Part shown: one piece after another, positions 29,254 to 37,900 of the stretch | Layout of the letters: each line of letters starts with the position of its first letter | Numbering within the stretch: position 1 is the stretch's first letter | DNA from: Candidatus Bathyarchaeota archaeon | Lineage (GTDB): Archaea; Thermoproteota; Bathyarchaeia; TCS64 | Length of the DNA stretch: 40,158 nt | Assembly (NCBI GenBank): GCA_016930055.1 | Contig: JAFGHP010000104.1 | Span: 1-40,158 of the forward strand | Direction: 5' to 3' | Notes under the pieces: generated by a model | Seen by the model: the letters and a program-made list of their open reading frames with translations, nothing else | What the model was told of the DNA's origin: nothing | Databases searched by the model: none | Made by a program: the position numbers and the translations under genes

Positions 29254-29906
29254 CAATATTAATTCCGTTAAATGCACTAAAAGTAAATAAAGGAATAAAG
29301 ATTCATGAAAATTACTTTTCAGTACTAAATAAAGTAAAAGAATTTATTTACTTTGATAATTGCCCAGAAGAATTTCTTTATTGTTATGATGATGTTTTAT
29401 TGGCCAAAAAGATAACTAATGTCGATATATTTAATACTTATCAATTTAAGTCAAACGATAAAGAGATTAAAAAGAACTCTAGCTCTCGGTGGGGAGTTAC
29501 CGTGAACAACTCTTATTCGCTGGTTGGTGATGACCCATATAATTTTGAACACCACTTGCCGTTGATTTATAAACGCGATAAATTAAAAGAATTATTTGAA
29601 AAATTTGATTTTACTAAAAAAGACATACCGTACGCGTTAGCTACAACGTATTTTAATTATTTTAAAGAAGAGCAGTCTTATACCAATATGGGTGAATACA
29701 AAGCTGGATTTGAAGGATTTGGATTAGCTCGATGGACTTACCAACAAAATACAGTAAAGCAAATATCTGACGCTGTTTTAGGTAAAACATGGGTTAATTA
29801 TAATGACGTTGGGTTATTTTGGATTCCAAAGAAGTACCCATTACAAGAATGGATAATAAAAACATTTAATAAAAAATTAAAATATGAAGTGGAATCAGGT
29901 TCATAA
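29250..29906 (+). CDS. Glycosyltransferase-like protein (Stealth / capsular phosphotransferase-like)
   Basis: EFLYCYDDVLLAKKI...FEHHLPLIYKRDKLKELFEKF; adjacent to glycosyltransferases. Confidence 0.45.
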   Translation: MTILIPLNALKVNKGIKIHENYFSVLNKVKEFIYFDNCPEEFLYCYDDVLLAKKITNVDIFNTYQFKSNDKEIKKNSSSRWGVTVNNSYSLVGDDPYNFEHHLPLIYKRDKLKELFEKFDFTKKDIPYALATTYFNYFKEEQSYTNMGEYKAGFEGFGLARWTYQQNTVKQISDAVLGKTWVNYNDVGLFWIPKKYPLQEWIIKTFNKKLKYEVESGS

Positions 29907-30537
29907 ATACGTAATTAATCTTGAACGTAGAAAAGATAGATTAGAGTCAATAACCGCTAAATTAGAGGAGCAAAACATCGAGGCTATTATATGGCCCGCC
30001 ATAGATGGATTAGAAATAAAAGTTCCTATATACAGCAGAAAAATAAAGGAGTATAACGCAGCCGGAATATTAGCGTGTATGAAGTCACATTATTCATTAA
30101 TAAAAAATGCTAAATCAAGAGGTGTAAAATATATCGCTGTATTTGAGGATGATGCAATATTCAGCAATGACTTTAATGAAAGGATTAAATATTGCGAGGG
30201 AATGGATTTTGATATTCTTTATCTTGGAGGTCAGTTTAATAAAATGGGTAGAGACGTTTCAGCAACAGAAAAAAAGTACATATTTAAAGCAAAAAACGTA
30301 GGTGGAACTTATGCGTACGTAATGAGAAACACTGTATTTGATTACGTTATTGATGAGATGAATTTTAATTGGGGCGCAGACGAGTTCTTTGCAGAAAGGC
30401 TTCAAAAGATATTTGATTGCAAGGCGTTCATTCCATTTATGTGCGGACACGAAGATGGAGGGTATTCAGACGTAGCGAGACACAAAACAAAATGCCCAAA
30501 TGTAAATAAAGACTTTCAAAAAAGGAGGATACTTTGA
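29884..30537 (+). CDS. Glycosyltransferase family 25 (LPS biosynthesis type)
   Basis: YVINLERRKDRL, GILACMKSHYSLIKNA, VFEDDAIF, GTYAYVM motifs. Confidence 0.8.
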   Translation: MKWNQVHKYVINLERRKDRLESITAKLEEQNIEAIIWPAIDGLEIKVPIYSRKIKEYNAAGILACMKSHYSLIKNAKSRGVKYIAVFEDDAIFSNDFNERIKYCEGMDFDILYLGGQFNKMGRDVSATEKKYIFKAKNVGGTYAYVMRNTVFDYVIDEMNFNWGADEFFAERLQKIFDCKAFIPFMCGHEDGGYSDVARHKTKCPNVNKDFQKRRIL

Positions 30538-31154
30538 AATATATAACATTTAATTCATTGGGCAAATACGGAAGACTTGGAAACCAACTATTTGAAATAG
30601 CGTCCGTGATAGGTCTTGCAAACAGATACGGAGCTGAACCACGATTCCCTACTAATTGGAAATACAGAGGTAAATTCCCGAATATACCAGAAGAATATTT
30701 TGAAGACTTAGATTATGATATTCAGGTTATAGAGGATAAGTTCGAGTATTTACCGGACTTGTTAGAGAGTATTCCTGAAAGCGTTGTTGATGTGGTTGGG
30801 ACATTACAATCAGAAAAGTACTTTGAACCAATAAAGCAAAAAATAAAGAATATATTGTTTCCAAGTGGAGTTGAATATCTTGGACCAAATAGTTGTGGGG
30901 TTCATGTGCGAAGGGGTGATTACGTAAACAATCCAAATTACGTGAATTACGAAGCTGACTATTATTTATCAGCCATAGTTAAATATTTTAACGATAACAA
31001 CTATACGTTCTTTATATGCACGGATGATGTTGAGTGGGCCAAAGTTCATTTTATAGGCGGTCAATATGAAATATATGGAGTAGATGAGATTAATGATTTA
31101 AAAATACTTATTGGATGCAATAATCATGTTTTATGTAATTCTACATTCTCGTGA
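30534..31154 (+). pseudogene. GT11-like alpha-1,2-fucosyltransferase, interrupted by TGA
   Basis: GRLGNQLFEIASVIGLA, GVHVRRGDYV; same frame continues after TGA 31152-31154 as WGAYLSNSNLVVHPSKIFSG, completing the usual SxFSWWGAYL motif. Confidence 0.7.
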
Positions 31155-31614
31155 TGGGGAGCTTATCTATCAAATTCTAATTTAGTGGTTCATCCGTCAA
31201 AAATATTCTCAGGACCATTATATAAGACACATTCCGAACTTGACTTCTGGCCAAAAGAATGGATTGAGCATATTACTAACATAGACATATCTGATGTTAC
31301 GTTTATAATACCAGTAAGTTATGACCATCAAGACAGGAAGGATAATCTAAAAATAATATTAAAATTTTTATCTAAATTTTCAACCAACATAATAATAGGA
31401 GAGCAAGGAGGAGAGTATTTTAAATCATTTAGTAATACGACGCATTCAATTAAGTACATAAAGTTTACTTACAAGGAGTTTCACAGAACCAAGATGCTAA
31501 ATAGGATGAACCGAAATTGTAATCAATTGGGACGCGGATGTTATTGTTAGTGAATTTCAGGTATATAAAATGGTTAAACTACTTAGGGAGAAGAAACAAT
31601 TCCTTTGTATGTAA
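31155..31614 (+). pseudogene. C-terminal remainder of GT11 plus second glycosyltransferase domain with +1 frameshift
   Basis: TFIIPVSYDHQDRKDNLKIIL...NIIIGEQGG...FHRTKMLNRM, then shifted frame from ~31513: EIVINWDADVIVSEFQVYKMVKLLREKKQFLCM*. Confidence 0.6.
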
Positions 31615-31838
31615 CTACAAGAACAAGCTTTGGAAAGCAAGTTAAAACGGTTAACCGGATTGAGTTTGTTAACGTTGATTCTTGGGTAATGGCTTACGAT
31701 AACGCAGACGGAGTGACATCTACCGTGTGGGTAGAAGAGGGGGCTTTTGAATTAATTAGGCTTACCACAACTCATACTATAAGTCAGATCAATCAACGCG
31801 CATCTACATCTTATAGTTATTCTGAAACAGGAATTTAA
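31605..31838 (+). CDS. Hypothetical protein (77 aa)
   Basis: ORF overlapping the truncated glycosyltransferase end; start uncertain. Confidence 0.4.
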   Translation: MYVTTRTSFGKQVKTVNRIEFVNVDSWVMAYDNADGVTSTVWVEEGAFELIRLTTTHTISQINQRASTSYSYSETGI

Positions 31839-31860
31839 CAGCTATTTTCGTGTTACAATA

Positions 31861-31890
31861 AAAAAGCCACAGCAAACGTTGTGGCTTTTT
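31861..31890. terminator. Bidirectional intrinsic terminator
   Basis: Perfect 11-bp stem aaaaagccaca (31861-31871) / tgtggcttttt (31880-31890), between convergent genes. Confidence 0.85.
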
Positions 31891-31903
31891 CTTTTGGTCC
31901 GAG

Positions 31904-32068
31904 TTAATCCTTTGTTAAAAACTTAAAAACCGAGAAAAGCATTCTTGACTTATCCTCGTCATATTCAAACCCAATAGTAATCTTGTGCTCAAAATCAAAG
32001 ATAGTAACCGCTAAATCATGCATTGTTTTTAAGAACAAATCTTCTTTTTTCGATATTTCTTCTATCAT
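31904..32068 (-). CDS. Small hypothetical protein (54 aa), minus strand, not in ORF track
   Basis: Manual reverse translation MIEEISKKEDLFLKTMHDLAVTIFDFEHKITIGFEYDEDKSRMLFSVFKFLTKD*; own minus-strand TATATTTG and downstream terminator. Confidence 0.7.
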   Translation of the reverse strand: MIEEISKKEDLFLKTMHDLAVTIFDFEHKITIGFEYDEDKSRMLFSVFKFLTKD

Positions 32069-32085
32069 AATAATGGTTTGTTAAG

Positions 32086-32114
32086 CAAATATATGTAATA
32101 TTTTTGTATTTTTG
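32086..32114. promoter_or_regulatory. Divergent promoter pair
   Basis: Minus TATATTTG (plus caaatata 32086-32093) and plus TATTTTTG (32107-32114). Confidence 0.55.
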
Positions 32115-32126
32115 AATAAAAACGCT

Positions 32127-32474
32127 ATGATTGAGATAATTAATGATGAATTAAATGCCGACAGCCTATTTAAAACGCTGTGTAAAGGGTTTAATGATGA
32201 GTCTGAATTTAGCTCATACGTTAAGGGTTTTGTCAGGAATTTACAGGAACAGCTAATATCGAACACAGTAGAGAGTATTAAACTTAAAAACATAAAAGAG
32301 AATATAATCAAGAAAAATGAGGAGGATAGGGAATTTTACGAGATAATGGAATTGATTGACGATAAGATATTTGAAAGGTCTAATTTAGTTTCTCATTTAG
32401 AAAACAAAAGAAAGAAAAAAGAAAACGCTAAAAAATACAGGGGTAAATATGAAAACAGCAAGAGAAAGTCATGA
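32127..32474 (+). CDS. Hypothetical charged helical protein
   Basis: ATG 32127 preferred over TTG 32112, which overlaps the -7 box; MIEIINDELNADSLFKTLCKGF... Confidence 0.55.
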   Translation: MIEIINDELNADSLFKTLCKGFNDESEFSSYVKGFVRNLQEQLISNTVESIKLKNIKENIIKKNEEDREFYEIMELIDDKIFERSNLVSHLENKRKKKENAKKYRGKYENSKRKS

Positions 32475-33156
32475 TACGACTAAGTTAGATGATATCAATA
32501 GCGTCATTCCAGAGAATAATTTTGTATTATGTCTTAGGCTTCACGACAACATAAACGACACAACTGAAAGCGGAATAAATAAAGCTTCTGAATATTACAA
32601 TAGGGATCAGTACTTATCTCAAAATGTAGAAAGAATATTTCAAGTAGTGGCTATCCCGGGAAAAATAAAAGAAGAGCGCGGCTTCTGGATGACAGACTTA
32701 GATGTCAAGGTTGGAGATAAGGTTGTAGTTAGCTATTTTGATTCATTAAATTCTAAGGTTGCTAAAGTTGGTAAAAAAGAATATAGGTTTATTAAGTATT
32801 TTGGCATAGTTGCAATAATAAAAGACGATGAAATTATACCTGTAAATGGGAATATATTGTTTTCACCAGTTTATATAGAGCCGAAAAAAAGCAACATAAT
32901 AGAAGTTATTCAAACTAAGAAGATCATTGATTATAGATTTGGTATCGTAGAAAAAACAGGAAAGCCAAATAAATACTATACAAAAGGTTATAATATAAAT
33001 TACGACAAAGACATAGACATTAAAGTTGGGGATAAGGTGGTGTTTACAGATGCGTGGTCTAAGTTTGCTCCGGTATTAGAACACGAACTACACAGAAAGC
33101 TTGATAAAGAGTATTATTATTGCCAGCGATATCAGGTTGGAGGAAAAATAATATAA
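32449..33156 (+). CDS. GroES-like tandem-domain protein (putative)
   Basis: Two segments with DVKVGDKVVVSYF / DIKVGDKVVFTDA, GroES-like signatures. Confidence 0.45.
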   Translation: MKTARESHDTTKLDDINSVIPENNFVLCLRLHDNINDTTESGINKASEYYNRDQYLSQNVERIFQVVAIPGKIKEERGFWMTDLDVKVGDKVVVSYFDSLNSKVAKVGKKEYRFIKYFGIVAIIKDDEIIPVNGNILFSPVYIEPKKSNIIEVIQTKKIIDYRFGIVEKTGKPNKYYTKGYNINYDKDIDIKVGDKVVFTDAWSKFAPVLEHELHRKLDKEYYYCQRYQVGGKII

Positions 33157-33167
33157 TTTATATTGTG

Positions 33168-33175
33168 TATTTTTG
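33168..33175 (+). promoter_or_regulatory. -7 box TATTTTTG
   Basis: 23 nt upstream of ATG 33198. Confidence 0.5.
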
Positions 33176-33197
33176 ATAAAAATAATCGGAAATAACA

Positions 33198-34946
33198 ATG
33201 AGAAAAATATTTATAGTATTTGGATTATTAATTACAAGTATATGCGTTAATGCGCAATACTCAATGACAACTACTTTAGCTCAAAACTTTTATCAGTATA
33301 AAAATTATCTTGAAAACGGGAGCACTATTCAAGCTGTCAGATCGTACGAGAAGCTAATAAAAGGGAATACACTATATGACTTATATATTCAGGGGTCTTT
33401 AACCGGAAGGTCAAGCATAATGGATTCGGCTTATACTGAATTTAATGCACTATACGGTAAAACACATTCCTCTCCAACAATATCAATAGGTTCGCTTTCT
33501 TATTTAAATATAGACAGTTTAAGTTTTGATGGAGGCAGTACTTACGTTTATAACATACTTAGCGAAAGCGATGTAACCTCGTTAATAAACGGTGATGGAG
33601 TAAATGTTGAAGTAATAGACAGCCTAATAACAGCTGGATCTGTAGACTCTACTTTTTTGAATAATAAGCTTATAATATTTAGAGATTCTTTAGACGTAAC
33701 AAACGATATAAGAGATTCTGTAATATACTGGATATCAGAATATTTCATAAATGCGGAAACTTATGACACATTAAAGATATCAACGTTTAATTTATTTAAA
33801 AACATAAATAATTCTTATTTCAATCTAAGTGGAGATGACGGTACTATATCGTTTCTTCCAAACGAGACTACGGGAGACAGAATACGAGGCAGCGATACTT
33901 CTGCGTATATTGAGTTTGGCACTACTGGAGTTTCAATTGCCTACTCTGGAATAGATGCAAAATATAACGGAGGTTATTTTACAATAGGAGACGGAGCAGA
34001 TACACTGGCAACACAATCATACGCAAGATTATATTCAGGGTCTTCACAGGAACAATACTCCCAAGATAGTACGTGGGGAAGAATAACGACAGACACAATC
34101 AAATTAGGAACAATGGATATTTATAATCCTGGTGGGGATGTTGTTAAAATACGTAGAGGAGATGGGGTCGGCGGAATAAATATAAGCCCAATTCAGATTT
34201 ACGGACTATCATCAACAAGTCCACTTATAGACTTTGTAACACCATCGTCTACAGACCCAGTATTTATTCCAAACTATAACGATGGGAATACCGGATATTC
34301 TTGGGTATCAAGCGGGAAACTAGGACTTGTTAGCTCTTCTGTAAGCACGTTTACGTCCGAGTATACGTCTTCTAAAAAGATAAACAACTTAATGGATTCT
34401 GCAATAACAACCCATTTAAACGCAAAAAGAATAACCACAGACTCAATCCATACCCTTAACGGATGGCATAAAAATATTGTATCATATCAAGATGTTCCGT
34501 CTTATAATTCAGTTAGGTCTGTTAGTCCGTCTGGCGTATTAAGGTGGGTAAATATAGACTCACTAGGGCTTAATTCTGCGATATTAAACCCTGATTCGGT
34601 TGCAGCCAGCGACATAATAAAAATGAGGATATATAATTCTACGGGAGAATATTTCGATAATGTAGATATAATAAGCGACACGTCTTTTGCGCAAATGTAC
34701 TTAGGGTCTTCTGTTACGTCTGCAACAACTATAAATCCAAGCGGAGACGTGTTTCACGTAACAGGTACAACAACAATACAAACAATAAATTTACCAAGAA
34801 TAGGCTTTGTTGGTGAAATAACAATTATATTCGATAGTGTAGCTCCACTAGGAACGTCTGGCAACATAAAAACATCGTTAACGCCAGATATAGATACTGG
34901 ATATAAATTATTTTATGATGGTAATAAATGGTATGTAATTCAATAA
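33198..34946 (+). CDS. Secreted fibre-like protein
   Basis: 582 aa; MRKIFIVFGLLITSICVNAQ signal peptide; S/T/G/D-rich beta-repetitive body typical of fibres. Confidence 0.55.
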   Translation: MRKIFIVFGLLITSICVNAQYSMTTTLAQNFYQYKNYLENGSTIQAVRSYEKLIKGNTLYDLYIQGSLTGRSSIMDSAYTEFNALYGKTHSSPTISIGSLSYLNIDSLSFDGGSTYVYNILSESDVTSLINGDGVNVEVIDSLITAGSVDSTFLNNKLIIFRDSLDVTNDIRDSVIYWISEYFINAETYDTLKISTFNLFKNINNSYFNLSGDDGTISFLPNETTGDRIRGSDTSAYIEFGTTGVSIAYSGIDAKYNGGYFTIGDGADTLATQSYARLYSGSSQEQYSQDSTWGRITTDTIKLGTMDIYNPGGDVVKIRRGDGVGGINISPIQIYGLSSTSPLIDFVTPSSTDPVFIPNYNDGNTGYSWVSSGKLGLVSSSVSTFTSEYTSSKKINNLMDSAITTHLNAKRITTDSIHTLNGWHKNIVSYQDVPSYNSVRSVSPSGVLRWVNIDSLGLNSAILNPDSVAASDIIKMRIYNSTGEYFDNVDIISDTSFAQMYLGSSVTSATTINPSGDVFHVTGTTTIQTINLPRIGFVGEITIIFDSVAPLGTSGNIKTSLTPDIDTGYKLFYDGNKWYVIQ

Positions 34947-34947
34947 T

Positions 34948-37900
34948 ATGAAAAAAATAACATATATAATTTTATTTATACAACTGTCAACTTATTCATT
35001 CGCCACAAATTATTATATAAGCTATAATTCTGGTAATGATAGTAATACAGGATTAACAACATCAGATCCAAAGAAAACAATAAGTGCAGCAAATACAATT
35101 TTAGCCACGTTTACCGCTGGAGATAGAATGTATTTCGAAAAAGGCAGTGTATGGAAAGAATCCGAACTGATAATGACAAGCAGGAACGGAACCGCGTTGT
35201 CTCCAATACAATTTTTATCTTACGGAACTGGCAAAGATCCAATTATTACCACGTATAAAGAACTTGGAACGTTTACATCTTTAGGTGGAAATAAATATTC
35301 AATAACAGACTCAGACTTACCAGATAACTATCTGAATACAATTACTTATGCTGATTACGAATATCCTTCTTATTATAATTATTTAGGATTCTTAAAAATA
35401 AACGGGGTTAGTTATGGAATGGGTAAATACCCTTCTGATAACAATAGTTATTTGACTGCCGATGATGTATCTGAAGACAATGTATCTTATTTATATGATG
35501 CAGCAGAATCGGGTAGGGCTTCTGGATATTGGAATGGTGCTCAAATGCAAGTTGGAGTAGGATTATTTACAGATGACCTAGCTAGAGTAACGTCATTTAG
35601 TGGGGGTCAATTTAATTTTACTACTTCAGATTGGGCTATATCAGCAGGTTCACCAGCATTATCAGGTCACGACCCAAGCATTTACAGATATTTAAAATAC
35701 TTCCTTGTAAATCATACGAATTGCCTTTTAGATAATGGAGATTGGATGTACGCGAACTCTTCAAAAACAATTACAGTATATTGGGATTCAGACATTAATA
35801 ATGATCTTGTAGAGCAAAACGTATTGCCTCATGCGGTTTATATTAAAGATTGTGATTACGTTAATGTATCTGGAATTAAATTTGAAGGTGGTTACGTTGC
35901 CACAACAAGATTTGAATCATGTAACAATTTGACGATAAATGGGGTTGATTTTAGTAACGGAGCCTATGCATTGTGCCTGATAGACGCAAGCGATAATGTT
36001 ACGTTGACAGCAGATTCATTTAATTTATCGGCATCAAATGGTGTTTATATTAACGATTGCTATGATGTTTACATAAACGGTATAGACGTAGACTCGTGCG
36101 GTATAATACATTCACTTGGAGGAGATAGGGATCAATATAACAAACAAGGGATACAAGTTATACTCAACAAGGGTAGATTTGTGTTGCTTAATTCAAGTAT
36201 CTCAAATACAGGGGCTTCTGGTATTGCTATTAAAGAGATACAGTCTGCCGCAACTCAGGATAACAGTAGAATAATTCGCGGAAATATATTTGAAAACTTC
36301 TGCGCTACAGTTAGTGATCAAGCTGGTATTTATTCGTATTATGGAAGGTATCCTTACGCTGGGTCTACTAAAGAGTGGTGTAAAAATATTTTAATAAACT
36401 CTACCGGAAATCCTGGGTGGGTTTATAATGGTAAAACTATATCACCCGCTATTTACCCAGACGAATGGGAAAATTACGTTAGAATTGATAGTAATATAGT
36501 ATTTAATGTTCCGGCTTGCTACTACACACACGGCACGGACGGAAATTCATTTAAATACAATAAAGCTGTAAACTTTAATAAAGCAAGCGATTTAACTGGT
36601 TCAGGATGGACTCAGCATGGTAGCGGTTATATTGCTATACCTGACCGAAACGGAGAGATAAAATATAATGAGTTTGTTGGGCTAGATTCAACGGATATAA
36701 TGGCTACTTATTTTCATTACTATGCATTTGCAGATAACGGGATGGATATCGACTATAATAAATACTCAAACATTTTTGACGTTGGTGGTAATGTTTTTGA
36801 GGAGTTTTCAGGGTATTCAGAATCTTATCATACGTTTTCATCTTGGAAGAGCCTTGTCTCAACTTGGGATGTGAATTCGAGTTATAACTATAATGGCGAA
36901 GTTTACAATACCGGATCTGGAATAGATAGAGACGAGTGGATTAAGTTCCCGATAAACGACAATAGATTAATAGCAGATACAATAAGTTTGCACTCGTGTG
37001 TATTTGAAGATATTGACGGAAACGAAATATCTGGATCTGTTATCATACAACCATTTGATGCGGTAGTTCTTTATTATAAATCTGGAAACGCAGACTCACT
37101 AGCTTTGGTTGAATCAGGAACGTTAGGATATTTATATGACTATACCCCCGAACCAACCGACACGACATCTACAAGCACAATTTCAGACACGCTGGCTAAA
37201 ATAAATTTCACATTTGAGGGACATAACGCTACCGGATGGTATTCAATGACAGGAGGAACTTCTGGAAACCTTGACATAGGCAACGGAATATTCATGACAT
37301 CCGATGGTTTAAGCGCAGGGGTTAGCGGAATTACAGGTGGACTTTGGGACGACTATGTTTCTGTAAGCTATATGTATCAGCCGAATTCAGGTATAAATAT
37401 AGATTCATTTATGTTTACAGGAATAAACCCTGATTATTCTATAAACATAGACATAGGCTCATTTAGAAGTGATGAAACAGTTACAGAAAACAGAACAACA
37501 TATTTCTGGACTAACCTATCTGAAGACACTCTCAGCGTAAACTCTGTTGGCAATCAATCTATATTAAGATTTGACTCGTTAAATGTATCTTCAGAAGGAT
37601 CGTTTACACTATACGTAATGAACACAGAAGGAAAGTATAGTTATATTAACGGAGCCATAATAACACAGAACAGCCAAACAACATCTTTAAGGGTTAATGC
37701 GTTAAATATATACGAGAAATCAAGAGTAATAGAGCATAGAGGACTTGGTAGAATGGTCATAATCTTTAGCGATTATAAGGACAAGATAGGCTTTACAGGA
37801 TTAATACTTAACTCTAATTACCTTGAAATGAACGGGCCTTATGTTATATGCGAGGGAGATTATCTTGATTTAGAGTGTAATGTAGTAGACGTGGATTCGT

